Notes: generated by a model not told the origin, from the letters alone. A stretch of 64,000 nucleotides of DNA from Cytobacillus sp. NJ13 (GCA_030348385.1 JAUCFP010000006.1:4739501-4803500); one strand, 5' to 3'; positions 35,622 through 44,581 are shown, counted from the stretch's first letter. Numbers and translations are program-made.

Positions 35622-35733
35622 AATCGTTTCCCTCTTTCATAGTTTGTCAATTTATTTTAACGAATAGTGCAGTTGATTGTCTAATCAAAAATGGCGTATT
35701 CAGTTTTCGAAAATTGGCGCTTCTGTACTTTCA

Positions 35734-36411
35734 TTACTGGTTATTAGTAAAATGTATTGTTTTAAGATGGTGCATGTTTAAATAGATATACTCTTGTTTA
35801 GCTGTAACTAATTCAATAAAATTATTCTCTAATTTAACCACTTTGCCTATCACTTGGCAGTGCCCTCCTACGTTTATGACAATTAACTCTCCAGCCAGTT
35901 TGTCAACTTGAACTTCAAGTGATCTGGCTAATGAAATGTTTGTTGGACTTAAAGGAAGCTGCTCGTTATTAAGCCCATAAGGCCGTTTATTTGAAGTATA
36001 AGGGATGAGCCACTTTAAATGATTTAGTGATATCAGCATAGTTTTATATACAGGAGAATAAAACACAAAGTAATTATTCATTATGCTTGTTACGTACCCA
36101 TGGATAGCCTGATTGCCAGTAATATATATTTCACTGAACATTCCTTTTGCTGAATTCAATATTTTTCTTAATGACAGCTCATCTTGATGTTCCAGATTAG
36201 GAGAATCGGCTGGCGGATTTATTGAAATTTCACTTGAATTCAGGACATTCATATCCTGAATATGAACAGCCGGAATATATAAATAATCTTTTCCATCGAA
36301 CAGTACAAGTATATCGCTTCCAATGTCAATCAATAACCCCGTCAAAACTTTTTTTTCGGATAACTTTAATTTTAAGTTCTCTCCCATTAGTTTTTTAAAT
36401 ATATTTTTCAA
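35734..36411 (-). CDS. CotB-like protein with three Sm-like (DUF2642-type) repeats
   Basis: A 225-residue protein with three repeats of one fold, about 8-58 (LKLKLSEKKVLTGLLIDIGSD), 88-140 (SEIYITGNQAIHGYVTSIMNN) and 172-222 (GELIVINVGGHCQVIGKVVKLENN). Each has the pattern basic/polar strand, G-hydrophobic-hydrophobic, DYLYI/EYIYL-type strand, then an I..HI/HL end, as in CotB spore coat proteins. It lacks the Lys/Ser-rich tail. TTG start after GGAAGGAGGAG. It begins 15 bases after the permease gene and so is last in the cluster. Confidence 0.7.
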   Translation of the reverse strand: MKNIFKKLMGENLKLKLSEKKVLTGLLIDIGSDILVLFDGKDYLYIPAVHIQDMNVLNSSEISINPPADSPNLEHQDELSLRKILNSAKGMFSEIYITGNQAIHGYVTSIMNNYFVFYSPVYKTMLISLNHLKWLIPYTSNKRPYGLNNEQLPLSPTNISLARSLEVQVDKLAGELIVINVGGHCQVIGKVVKLENNFIELVTAKQEYIYLNMHHLKTIHFTNNQ

Positions 36412-36426
36412 GAAAACTCCTCCTTC

Positions 36427-37782
36427 CTATACAAATAGCCAAGTGATCCATAAATAAAGGCTCAGCAGACTGACAAATAAAGCAATCGGTATGATGATGA
36501 AAGTAACTTTTAAATATTGGCCCCATGTAATTCTTATAGAGTGGGTTTTTAGGATATGGAACCAGATTAAAGTGGCTAGAGTGCCAGCTGGTGTTAACAG
36601 AGCTCCTATATCACTTCCCATTACATTTGCAAGATAAGCAATCTGCAGCATGTAACCTTTCAATCCCATTTCAGTAATAGCCAGTGTCCCGATCATAACA
36701 GCAGGAAGATTATTGAAAAGGTTGGAGAAGACTGTAAGAATGGTACCCATAATAAAACTTGCCTTTAACGGATCATTTTGTATATAAACTGTTAAATTCG
36801 TAACAAGAAATTCGTTTATCCCTACATTCTTTAGACCATATACTAGAACATACATATTAAAAGCAAACAATAAGATGTGCCATGGAGTCTTTAGTATAAT
36901 GTCTTTTACACCAATTCCGTTTCTTTTCCATCTAATCACTATTAGCAGAAATGCACCTGTTAATCCAATCCATTCAAGCGGGATTCCAAAGGAGGAAAGG
37001 GCAAAAAAGCAAGCTCTGGTTAGGATGACTATGAACAAACAAACTTTAAACATCCACCAATCAATGGATTTATGCCTATCCGGCTGATCAAGAGGGTGGC
37101 TATATGAGAAATTAGAAGATAATTTGTCCAATTTTAAAGGTGTTTTCAATATTTTTTTTGGCAAATCTCTCCTAAAGTATAGAAGAAGCAATAAACCCAT
37201 AGTAAAAATGCCAATCATCGATGGTACAAACATCATTTCTATATAATCATTTAGGCTTAGCCCGACAATTTTTAAGGCGATTAAGTTTGATATATTGCTT
37301 ACTGCAATTGGAGCACTTGCAGCAGTTGCAACCAGTGCACCAGAGATTAAATAAGGGGATTTTTGATGGGCTGTGAATTTCAGGAGAGAAACGACATGAA
37401 TAATTATAGGGGTTGTAATAAGGATACTTCCGTCATTATTAAAGAACATTGTCATGAAAAAACATAATAAATTTATATATATAAATAATCTCAGTCCTGA
37501 ACCTTTTGAACGGCTTACTATATTTAGTGCTATCCATCTGAAAAAACCAATACTCTCTAATACAATGGACATCATGATAGTTGAGATAATGGTTAATGAG
37601 GCACCGCTTACTATATCAAAAATGTCCAGAATGTCTGTAAAGGGTACAATTCCAGCCAGCAAAGTTATACCAGCGCCAATGGTAGCTGGGACCGTTTCAT
37701 TTATTCCATTTGGCCTCCATAACATGAATATGATTGTCAGTGAAAATATAATTGCCATCCATATTGCCTGCATGCTATCCAT
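36427..37782 (-). CDS. ArsB/NhaD-type permease
   Basis: A 451-residue membrane protein with ten to twelve helices. The N-terminal half has FFNNDGSILITTPIIIHV near 113, the signature of the ArsB/SLC13 ion transporter superfamily (arsenite, Na+/H+ and anion carriers), and ASAPIAVSNISNLIALKIVG near 156. The C-terminal half has the matching NLFNNLPAVMIGTLAITEMG and NVMGSDIGALLTPAGTLATLIW. Substrate unknown; no ars genes are nearby. The gene overlaps the upstream small membrane-protein gene by eight bases and stands among CotB-like genes, so a spore-related role is possible, an inference. Confidence 0.82.
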   Translation of the reverse strand: MDSMQAIWMAIIFSLTIIFMLWRPNGINETVPATIGAGITLLAGIVPFTDILDIFDIVSGASLTIISTIMMSIVLESIGFFRWIALNIVSRSKGSGLRLFIYINLLCFFMTMFFNNDGSILITTPIIIHVVSLLKFTAHQKSPYLISGALVATAASAPIAVSNISNLIALKIVGLSLNDYIEMMFVPSMIGIFTMGLLLLLYFRRDLPKKILKTPLKLDKLSSNFSYSHPLDQPDRHKSIDWWMFKVCLFIVILTRACFFALSSFGIPLEWIGLTGAFLLIVIRWKRNGIGVKDIILKTPWHILLFAFNMYVLVYGLKNVGINEFLVTNLTVYIQNDPLKASFIMGTILTVFSNLFNNLPAVMIGTLAITEMGLKGYMLQIAYLANVMGSDIGALLTPAGTLATLIWFHILKTHSIRITWGQYLKVTFIIIPIALFVSLLSLYLWITWLFV

Positions 37783-37939
37783 TTATTTTTGCCGCCTCGC
37801 TTTTTGTGAGAAGTTCCCGGCGGGATGCATTAAGATCAAAAAGCTCCTTCCGTGATTCTTGGTAATAAGGAGGTTTAAGAAAGAAGTGAAAAAATAATAT
37901 TCCAATTAACGAGAAAAAGAGAAACATGTAAACTGCCAT
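37775..37939 (-). CDS. 54-residue membrane protein overlapping the permease start
   Basis: The reverse strand encodes MAVYMFLFFSLIGILFFHFF followed by a charged tail (ESRKELFDLNASRRELLTKSEAAKING). One membrane helix spans about 3-21. GAAAGGAGGAC precedes the ATG. Its stop codon TAG lies inside the permease's second and third codons (ATGGATAG), so translation of the permease is probably coupled to it. It may be a small subunit of the permease; no family recognised. Confidence 0.65.
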   Translation of the reverse strand: MAVYMFLFFSLIGILFFHFFLKPPYYQESRKELFDLNASRRELLTKSEAAKING

Positions 37940-37988
37940 TTTTTTGTCCTCCTTTCATTCTCTTTGTCATCGTGTTATCCTGCTTATG

Positions 37989-38708
37989 CTAAGCTTTTTT
38001 TCTGCACTTTTTCCTCTTCTTTCTACGGGCACTGGCGTAATAATCATCAGGGTTTGGTCCAAAAATTGAGTATTCATAGGTTTGTGGTTCTTTACTTATT
38101 GGAGCCTGATAATCTTTAACGTTTTCAGCTTTGCAGCCTGTCTCTTCTTTATTTTCTTTTTTTGAACTTTTCTCTTTTGTCTCCTGTTTGCCTTCTGTAT
38201 TTTTAACTGAAGCAGTATTTGTATTATTTGCAGTCCCGCTGACTTGGCTATTCTGTTCATCATTTTTATCTGCTGTTCCGTTTGATTCACTTTGAAATCC
38301 TGGTTTGCTGAAATGATCAACCTGTGAAGTATTGAGTAGAATTTGCTCATTTTTCCCAAGCAGCATAACATAATCATCTTCAATGCTGCTTAAAATTCCA
38401 GAGAGTTCTTTTTGACCATTGATGGTTACCCATTGGTGCTTAAGCTGCTTTAACAGCTCTCTTAAAAGGTTAGGCGAGCCTGCGCTAGTCTCTAACGTTT
38501 TCTTTTGGTAATCTTTTACATTTTTTGCGATTCCTTTAATATTTTGCAATCTAAAGTAGGTTGTTCCGGTTCCTTCCGACTCCACTTCTAAATAATCGTT
38601 TTGAATCCCTTTTAGTAACCCTTTTACAGTGCTGCCGTCAACCGTATATAATTTCACATCAAAACCTATCATGTTTAACAAAGCCAATTTAAATTGACTA
38701 TTTTCCAT
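37989..38708 (-). CDS. CotB-like spore coat protein with charged tail
   Basis: A 239-residue protein. Two Sm-like repeats (about 12-60: GFDVKLYTVDGSTVKGLLKGI; 86-132: HQWVTINGQKELSGILSSIEDDY) are followed by an Asn/Lys/Glu/Ser-rich tail with a basic end (YYASARRKKRKKCRKKA). The same build, repeats plus a positively charged tail, is seen in CotB of B. subtilis, an outer-coat protein made under sigma-K. AAGGAGATGG precedes the ATG. It is the second gene of the cluster. Confidence 0.75.
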   Translation of the reverse strand: MENSQFKLALLNMIGFDVKLYTVDGSTVKGLLKGIQNDYLEVESEGTGTTYFRLQNIKGIAKNVKDYQKKTLETSAGSPNLLRELLKQLKHQWVTINGQKELSGILSSIEDDYVMLLGKNEQILLNTSQVDHFSKPGFQSESNGTADKNDEQNSQVSGTANNTNTASVKNTEGKQETKEKSSKKENKEETGCKAENVKDYQAPISKEPQTYEYSIFGPNPDDYYASARRKKRKKCRKKA

Positions 38709-38752
38709 TAAGTCCCATCTCCTTACTAAAATTATTCAATAAACAAACGTTG

Positions 38753-39223
38753 TTATTTCTTTTCTTCTTTTTCTTTCATTTCTTCCTTTTCTTCTGGTTG
38801 GGACGGCTGTAATCCATAGCTAATGCCTCGAATATGGTACATGGGTAATCTGATGATTTCTTCATTTTGAACGATCGTAATATAATTTCCGTTAATATTT
38901 TCTACAATTCCTTCTACTTTTTCGTGTCCGCCTCTATTGATCGTCACCCAGTGATACCAGAAGTTTTTCATTAAACTTTCAAATGAATCCCCGGTCATAT
39001 ATTCAGCAGTTTCCTGGTATTCAGAGTTCATCAAAGCCTGTTTTGAATTCTCCGTAATGCTTTTAATATGCTGATAACGAAGATAGTCAATGCCTCCCTC
39101 TTGGGATTGTATAATTAAATAATCAGCGAATGCATTTAATACTTTTCCAGTTACAGATTCCGGCCCCTTTCTATTAATTTTTACAGTCTTGCCTACTAAT
39201 GAACTAAACATCTCCATACTCAA
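38753..39223 (-). CDS. CotB-like protein with two Sm-like repeats
   Basis: A 156-residue protein. Repeats at about 8-58 (VGKTVKINRKGPESVTGKVLN) and 87-137 (YHWVTINRGGHEKVEGIVENINGNY) are close to those of the next gene, pointing to duplication. The tail is short and Glu/Lys-rich. TTG start after AGGAGGCG; a downstream ATG (codon 3) is possible. It is the first gene of the reverse-strand cluster and is divergent from sigK, with 269 bases between them. Confidence 0.75.
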   Translation of the reverse strand: MSMEMFSSLVGKTVKINRKGPESVTGKVLNAFADYLIIQSQEGGIDYLRYQHIKSITENSKQALMNSEYQETAEYMTGDSFESLMKNFWYHWVTINRGGHEKVEGIVENINGNYITIVQNEEIIRLPMYHIRGISYGLQPSQPEEKEEMKEKEEKK

Positions 39224-39435
39224 CTTTTTTCGCCTCCTAAGGATTTAAAGCTTTTCTAAGCTTTTGTAATATATCAATATGTATCATGGTAGGACATTGT
39301 ACATGCAATCAGCCTATTTTTAAATCAAAAAGGGAAAATAGGAAAATAAATTTTATTTAAAATAATTTAGAAAACAATTGCCTGCTTATTTTTTCTCCAA
39401 ATTAAATACTGTGGACAGACAAAAACAACTCCATT

Positions 39436-39443
39436 CATACATA
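39436..39443 (+). promoter_or_regulatory. Possible sigma-E type -10 box of sigK
   Basis: CATACATA at 39436-39443 agrees with the sigma-E -10 consensus CATACA-T in seven positions and lies 50 bases before the sigK start. No clear -35 was found; sigK is transcribed by sigma-E and sigma-K in B. subtilis. Confidence 0.35.
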
Positions 39444-39492
39444 GGAATTAGTTATAGACATTTTTGAACGCATTCTAAGCGGGGGTGGAACG

Positions 39493-40212
39493 ATGTCCGG
39501 CATTTTAACTGCACTCGGGTTTTTGGTTAAGGAGATTGTGTTTCTTGTATCTTATGTAAAAAATAATGCATTTCCTCAACCGCTGTCTCCAGCAGAAGAA
39601 AAGAAATACCTGCGATTGATGGCTGCAGGCGATGCGCATGCCCGTAATATGCTTATTGAACATAATCTAAGGCTGGTCGCCCATATTGTTAAGAAATTTG
39701 AAAACACAGGGGAGGATTCCGAAGATCTGATATCAATAGGGACAATCGGTCTGATAAAGGCCATTGAGAGCTATTCGGAAGGAAAAGGCACAAAACTTGC
39801 CACCTATGCAGCCCGCTGTATTGAAAATGAGATACTGATGCACTTGCGGGCACTGAAGAAGACGAAAAAAGATGTATCCCTTCATGATCCCATCGGACAG
39901 GACAAAGAAGGGAACGAAATATCCCTTATTGACGTTCTTAAGTCGGAATCTGAGGATGTTATTAATACGATTCAGCTAAATATGGAGCTGGAAAAAGTGA
40001 AGGAGTATATTGATGTTTTGGATGATAGAGAAAAAGAAGTAATTGTCGGCAGGTTCGGGCTTGACCTGCAAAAAGAAAAAACACAAAGAGAAATTGCCAA
40101 AGAGCTTGGCATCTCAAGAAGTTATGTCTCCCGAATTGAAAAGAGGGCACTGATGAAAATGTTCCATGAGTTTTATCGGGCGGAAAAAGAAAAAAGGAAA
40201 AATAACAGCTAA
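39493..40212 (+). CDS. sigK: RNA polymerase sigma factor SigK, uninterrupted
   Basis: The 239-residue late mother-cell sigma factor controls coat and lysis genes. Residues 1-20 ([20 protein letters not shown]) form the hydrophobic pro-sequence removed by SpoIVFB before Tyr21. Region 2 ([35 protein letters not shown]) and region 4 ([43 protein letters not shown]) are complete. In B. subtilis 168 this gene is split by the skin element; here it is one continuous frame. GCGGGGGTGG precedes the ATG. Confidence 0.97.
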   Translation: MSGILTALGFLVKEIVFLVSYVKNNAFPQPLSPAEEKKYLRLMAAGDAHARNMLIEHNLRLVAHIVKKFENTGEDSEDLISIGTIGLIKAIESYSEGKGTKLATYAARCIENEILMHLRALKKTKKDVSLHDPIGQDKEGNEISLIDVLKSESEDVINTIQLNMELEKVKEYIDVLDDREKEVIVGRFGLDLQKEKTQREIAKELGISRSYVSRIEKRALMKMFHEFYRAEKEKRKNNS

Positions 40213-40237
40213 AGGGACAGTTCAACTGTCCCTTTGG
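40211..40237. terminator. Hairpin between sigK and the lipoprotein gene
   Basis: AAAGGGACAGTT / AACTGTCCCTTT perfect stem between convergent genes; the T tract is short on both strands. Confidence 0.65.
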
Positions 40238-41203
40238 TTATTCTATTCTTCCATTTTTTAATAAAAGCTGCCAGTTCTCACCGCTGTCTGCAGATTCATA
40301 TAAATCTTTGAGATAGGTTGAAATAGCAAGCCTTCCCTTAGATTTATTATCGGCAGAAATGTATGTAATAGGGTTGTCATAGCTGAGAAAAGGAATTTTA
40401 ATTTGTGAGTTTTCCATCGTATTAAGATCGATTTTGCTCATCTGAACCTTTTCCTGATCTGCATACGCGTAGTACAAGCTATTCTCCGTGAAAGTGAGGG
40501 CTGTAGCCATGATTGGCTCAGATACTAATTTAACAGTTTCACCTTTATCCTGTGAGAAGAAGATGCCGCTTCTTGTGGACATGGCCATGATTTCCGGATG
40601 GGTTGGATGTGCTGCAATCATACCAAGTGTGTCGGACTTAAGTCCATTTAAACTGACTGGATCCCATGTTTTGCCTGCGTCCTGAGAACGGTAGACACCT
40701 GCCTCAAGCTCATCGCTATTTTCCTGATTGATCATATAGATTATATTTGTGTCATAGCCGGCAGCCAAAAAAGGAAAGGAACTTGTTCCGCTAAAAGCCA
40801 GGTTCTTGAAGGAAGCTCCTTTATCAGTGCTTTTCACGATACCAAGAGGGTTTTTTATGACAGAGTTCTTATCAGGATGGCCGCTGATAATAAAACCATC
40901 TTTGACTGCCTGAAAACCCATGTAGTCATGGTTAAGGGCAGTGGTCTCATGCCAAATGCCATCTTTAAAAAACTTTAAGCCATCGCTGGATGATAGGTAG
41001 AGGCCAGTATCATTTCCCGGGTATCCAATTCCTTGAATATGCTCGATTTGCTGAGCTGATGCCTCAATAATAGTATAGTCAGCCTCATCTGAAGTTTTAC
41101 TTGAAGGTTCATCAGCAGTTTTTTTACTTTGCTCTTCCTCAGCAGAACAGCCAGCTGCGAGCAATAACAGAAGAACTGCCAAAATCGTTCTGCCTTGTTT
41201 CAT
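40238..41203 (-). CDS. Lipoprotein with BNR/Asp-box repeats (F510_1955-type)
   Basis: A 321-residue protein with a lipoprotein signal (LLLLAAGC, lipid on about Cys19), a Ser/Thr/Lys linker and a beta-propeller containing Asp-box motifs: STDKGASF (about 128), SQDAGKTW (about 174), SQDKGETV (about 214) and SADSGENW (about 307). Such boxes occur in sialidases and photosystem-assembly propellers; catalytic residues of sialidases were not identified, so a glycosidase name is unsafe. It would sit on the outer face of the membrane. Confidence 0.8.
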   Translation of the reverse strand: MKQGRTILAVLLLLLAAGCSAEEEQSKKTADEPSSKTSDEADYTIIEASAQQIEHIQGIGYPGNDTGLYLSSSDGLKFFKDGIWHETTALNHDYMGFQAVKDGFIISGHPDKNSVIKNPLGIVKSTDKGASFKNLAFSGTSSFPFLAAGYDTNIIYMINQENSDELEAGVYRSQDAGKTWDPVSLNGLKSDTLGMIAAHPTHPEIMAMSTRSGIFFSQDKGETVKLVSEPIMATALTFTENSLYYAYADQEKVQMSKIDLNTMENSQIKIPFLSYDNPITYISADNKSKGRLAISTYLKDLYESADSGENWQLLLKNGRIE

Positions 41204-41281
41204 TCATTTCACTCCAATTCATATCGGTTCAATGGTTACGATCATTATCGATGTCATTATATAGTATTTCAGCGTAAAATA

Positions 41282-41306
41282 AAAAACCCTTGCCTGTGGA
41301 AGGGTT
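41282..41306 (-). terminator. Terminator of the small CxxC protein gene
   Basis: Read on the reverse strand, AACCCTT / AAGGGTT with an eight-base loop precedes TTTTTATTTT. Confidence 0.75.
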
Positions 41307-41324
41307 CATAAAAATTGCTCCCTG

Positions 41325-41489
41325 TTAAGAGTAAAGAAAAAACTTATTCCGTTCGTCTTTCTTGAAATCGGAGAGGTGTTTAGTCACTTTGCCGGATCCC
41401 TTGCAGGCAGGGCAGGATTTCTTAATGAATTTACATGCTGTAGTGCTGCCTGTGCCTTTGCATTTCTTGCAGATTGAGATAATCTTCAT
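41325..41489 (-). CDS. Small DnaJ-type zinc-finger protein, 54 residues
   Basis: The reverse strand encodes MKIISICKKCKGTGSTTACK... ending NKFFLYS. Two CxxCxGxG-like motifs (CKKCKGTG and CPACKGSG) are those of the DnaJ central zinc domain, with nothing else attached. Such mini-proteins may bind zinc or unfolded clients; function unknown. GGGAGGAGTG precedes the ATG. Confidence 0.7.
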   Translation of the reverse strand: MKIISICKKCKGTGSTTACKFIKKSCPACKGSGKVTKHLSDFKKDERNKFFLYS

Positions 41490-41652
41490 TTAACACTCCT
41501 CCCATAAAATTCCTTCTGGTATATTCTATGAACTATTCTAATAGCGGTGCTAAGAAAATACCGATTTTTCACCGTAATTTTAGTGTAAAAGCCTAAACGC
41601 TGGTCCTTTAATTACATATCTTAGTAATAGAAGGCGAAGGGAGGGAAAGGTT

Positions 41653-41808
41653 ATGCCTTATGGTTATGGCGGTTATCCCGTTCCCGCTCCTTATCCATGC
41701 GGTTATTATGGAGGCGGAGGATTCTGGCTGGCTCTCGCAGTTGTACTGCTGATCCTGCTGCTTGTTTTTGGAGGATTTGCATACTATGGCGGAGGCTATT
41801 TCAGGTAA
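41653..41808 (+). CDS. YjcZ/SscA-like small sporulation-type protein, 51 residues
   Basis: The frame encodes a Gly/Tyr/Pro-rich N-terminus (MPYGYGGYPVPAPYP) and one membrane helix (about 26-43: LALAVVLLILLLVFGG), ending in YYGGGYFR. The same build is seen in the YjcZ/SscA family, of which SscA is needed for spore coat assembly. Assignment to the family is by pattern. GAAGGGAGGGAAAGG precedes the ATG. It is divergent from the CxxC gene. Confidence 0.7.
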   Translation: MPYGYGGYPVPAPYPCGYYGGGGFWLALAVVLLILLLVFGGFAYYGGGYFR

Positions 41809-41821
41809 ATGAACCAGCAGT

Positions 41822-41854
41822 CGGCTCATACCAAGGAGTATGGGCTTCTTTTTT
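41822..41854 (+). terminator. Terminator after the YjcZ-like gene
   Basis: GCTCATAC / GTATGGGC stem with a six-base loop, then TTCTTTTTT. Confidence 0.75.
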
Positions 41855-41890
41855 AATAGAATATTTATAGAAATTTCGGAAAAATCACGG

Positions 41891-41896
41891 TATAAT
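41891..41896 (+). promoter_or_regulatory. -10 box of the pepF promoter
   Basis: TATAAT 36 bases before the pepF start; the 17-bp upstream position reads TAGAAA, a weak -35. Confidence 0.45.
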
Positions 41897-41931
41897 ATTT
41901 CTGTAATCGAAATTTATTATGGGGGGATCAT

Positions 41932-43728
41932 ATGACTGTAACAGCCTATTCGTCAGTATGGGATTTGGATGTCTTTTTTAAGGATGGAAGCGACTCAGCA
42001 GAATTTGATCAGCATTTACAGGAAACAAGAAAGCATATTGATTCATTCTTTAATCAAATACATAACTGGCAGCCTGCTAATTCACCTGCAGATGCAGCTG
42101 AAATAAGTGAAATCATTGAACTTTTCCAGCAGACGGCAAGAAAGGTGCGCCAGGCTGGTGCTTTTGTAAGCTGTCTTCAGGCTCAGAATACCGAGGATAA
42201 GAAAGCGAAAGATCTTAGAGGGGCAACTACGGAACTTAGTGCAGCTTTTCAAAACGCTTTAACGGCATTTGATCAGAAGCTTGCAAGTTTAGAACAAAGT
42301 TCTTGGGAGCAAATTATAAATGATAAATTTTTAAATGAACTCTCATTTGTATTAAACGAACGCCGCGAAAATGCTTCAGAAAGACTTTCGCAAGAAGAAG
42401 AAACTGTCATTAATGCCCTTGCTGTTGATGGTTACCACGGATGGGGCCAGATGTATGACGTAATAGTAGGAAATATAAAAATCCCTTACACTGAAAATGG
42501 CGAGATAAAGCAGCTTTCAGTTGGACAGGCTGCTAATAAGTTTTCAAGTCCTGACAGAAATTTACGCAAAGAGGTATTTGATAATTGGGAAAAATCATGG
42601 AATGGCCAGTCTGACTATTTATCTAAAACCTTAAATCATTTAGCCGGTTTTAGATTAAATGTTTATAAATTAAGAGGCTGGAATGACTTCCTCAAAGAAC
42701 CTCTGGACTTAAACAGGATGAAAAAAGAAACTCTTGATACAATGTGGGATGTAATTTCCGGAAATAAAGCACCTCTTGTTAAATATTTGGAGAGAAAAGC
42801 TAAGCTTTTAGGATTAGAAAAATTAAGCTGGTATGACCTGGATGCCCCGCTCTCCAAGTCAGAAACAAAATTAACTTATCAGCAGGGTGCAAATTTTATC
42901 CTTGAGCAGTTTGCTCACTTTGGAGAAGAAATGACAGCCTTTTCTAAAAAAGCGTTTGAAGAAAAATGGATTGAAGCAGAAGATCGTCCAGGAAAGGCGC
43001 CTGGAGGATTCCATACCTACTTCCCTGAAAGCAGCCAATCAAGGATCTTTATGACATACTCAGGGACACCATCCAATGTTTCAACCCTGGCACATGAACT
43101 GGGGCATGGTTTTCATACATACGCAATGAGGGACCTTCATTTGCTGAATCGAAATTATGCCATGAATGTTGCTGAGACAGCTTCTACTTTTGCAGAAATG
43201 ATTGTCTCTGATGCAGCAGTGAAAAATGCAGGGTCAGAAGAAGAAAAACTGGCGCTTTTGGAAGATAAAGTGCAAAGGTCTGTTGCATTGCTTATGAATA
43301 TCCATGCACGATTCCTGTTTGAAACACGATTCTATGAAGAAAGAAAACGGGGAAATGTAAGTGCGGACCGTCTGAATGAAATCATGACGGGTGCCCAAAA
43401 AGAAGCTTATGGCAGCGCACTTGATGAGTATCATCCATCTTTCTGGGCTTCAAAGCTCCATTTCTTTATTACTGGCGTGCCGTTTTATAATTTCCCATAT
43501 ACTTTTGGATATTTGTTCTCGCTTGGAATCTATGCACAGGCTCTTAAAGAAGGAAAAGGATATGAAGAAAAATATATAGCATTATTAAAGGATACAGCAT
43601 CGATGACAGTCGAAGATTTGGCTATGAAGCATTTAAATGCCGATTTAACAAAACCTGAGTTCTGGGAAAGTGCCGTTCAATTATGCATGGACGATGTGGA
43701 AGAGTTCCTGGCATTAACAGAAAATTAA
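41932..43728 (+). CDS. pepF: Oligoendopeptidase F (M3 family)
   Basis: A 598-residue zinc peptidase that degrades short peptides in the cytoplasm. The active site LAHELGHGFHTYAM is near residue 387 with the third ligand Glu in MNVAETASTFAEM near 414, and C-terminal YHPSFWASKLHFFITGVPFYNFPYTFGYLFSLG near 502. No signal peptide is present. GGGGGGATC precedes the ATG. It stands between the YjcZ-like gene and pssA with its own promoter and terminator. Confidence 0.92.
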   Translation: MTVTAYSSVWDLDVFFKDGSDSAEFDQHLQETRKHIDSFFNQIHNWQPANSPADAAEISEIIELFQQTARKVRQAGAFVSCLQAQNTEDKKAKDLRGATTELSAAFQNALTAFDQKLASLEQSSWEQIINDKFLNELSFVLNERRENASERLSQEEETVINALAVDGYHGWGQMYDVIVGNIKIPYTENGEIKQLSVGQAANKFSSPDRNLRKEVFDNWEKSWNGQSDYLSKTLNHLAGFRLNVYKLRGWNDFLKEPLDLNRMKKETLDTMWDVISGNKAPLVKYLERKAKLLGLEKLSWYDLDAPLSKSETKLTYQQGANFILEQFAHFGEEMTAFSKKAFEEKWIEAEDRPGKAPGGFHTYFPESSQSRIFMTYSGTPSNVSTLAHELGHGFHTYAMRDLHLLNRNYAMNVAETASTFAEMIVSDAAVKNAGSEEEKLALLEDKVQRSVALLMNIHARFLFETRFYEERKRGNVSADRLNEIMTGAQKEAYGSALDEYHPSFWASKLHFFITGVPFYNFPYTFGYLFSLGIYAQALKEGKGYEEKYIALLKDTASMTVEDLAMKHLNADLTKPEFWESAVQLCMDDVEEFLALTEN

Positions 43729-43738
43729 TAAAAATAGA

Positions 43739-43769
43739 AGCCGCGCTCTGTTGAGCATGGCTCTTTTTT
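43739..43769. terminator. Terminator between pepF and pssA
   Basis: AGCC-GCGCTC / GAGC-ATGGCT imperfect stem followed by six T; it overlaps the last codon of pssA. Confidence 0.7.
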
Positions 43770-44307
43770 ACACCTTTTTCAGCCTGAAAGGGCTTATCAT
43801 TAAAATGGAAAGTGTCAGCATGATAAAGAGAAATAAAGGTGAAGGCCAATATGGAACTGCCAGAAAGCATAAAGTGGCCAGACAGCCGGCAGCCGTTATC
43901 GGCAAGCCTGTAAAATAGCCATTATTTTCACAGATGTTAAAACGTGCAAGCCGCAAAGCTCCACATCCGATATATATAGCCGTTAAGAAGGCGCCTGGTG
44001 CCCCAAAATCATAAAGGACGCCTATGTATAGGAGCAGTGCAGGAGCAACGCCAAAAGAAATAATATCACTCATGGAATCCAGCTGCTTTCCTAAATCCGA
44101 TTCAATATTCATTTTTCTTGCTGCCATCCCATCAAAACGGTCAGCAAGTGCTGCGATAAAGATCAGCAGCACACTCAAATTCAAATTATCATTAATAGAA
44201 AATAAAATAGCAAAGCACCCTAAAAACAGGTTAGACAGAGTTAAGATATTGGCTATCTGTGCCTTTAGCTTCTTGATGGTTAAATCAAGAACATCCTGTA
44301 AAAACAT
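43768..44307 (-). CDS. pssA: CDP-diacylglycerol-serine O-phosphatidyltransferase
   Basis: A 180-residue membrane enzyme that makes phosphatidylserine from CDP-diacylglycerol. The CDP-alcohol transferase motif (D-G-x2-A-R-x8-G-x3-D-x3-D) is seen in DRFDGMAARKM with DLGKQLDSMSD, near residues 60-85. Five or six helices follow. The ATG at 44307 is preferred because AAGGAGTG lies seven bases upstream; an in-frame GTG at 44325 would add six residues. psd is divergently placed and uses the product. Confidence 0.93.
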   Translation of the reverse strand: MFLQDVLDLTIKKLKAQIANILTLSNLFLGCFAILFSINDNLNLSVLLIFIAALADRFDGMAARKMNIESDLGKQLDSMSDIISFGVAPALLLYIGVLYDFGAPGAFLTAIYIGCGALRLARFNICENNGYFTGLPITAAGCLATLCFLAVPYWPSPLFLFIMLTLSILMISPFRLKKV

Positions 44308-44581
44308 GTCAAACACTCCTTGCACCTGGGAATCACAGCTTGCAGACTATAAGAAGTTTTTTTCTTATGGCAATGTGTTAAAGTTTACTGTTAATTGGGA
44401 ATCATCTGGAAGGGTAGAAATAGAAGTAATCTACAGCATTTAAAGAAAAGCAAAAAATAAAAAAAGCGTCAAATCTGAGGAAGTCTATGGCAAACTTAGT
44501 TTTATATGTTATATAATAATATTTTATTCTATGCTTTTTATGCCTGTTCGTAAAGAACATATTTTTTAGGGGGCATGTCCT

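Noticed and set aside
39230-39310. Sigma-K promoter upstream of the CotB-like cluster
   Set aside because: A CATATTGATA element exists on the reverse strand, but it departs from the -10 consensus and the AC -35 element could not be placed with confidence.
44024-44443. 139-codon frame on the plus strand opposite pssA
   Set aside because: Shadow of the CDP-alcohol transferase gene; no ribosome binding site.
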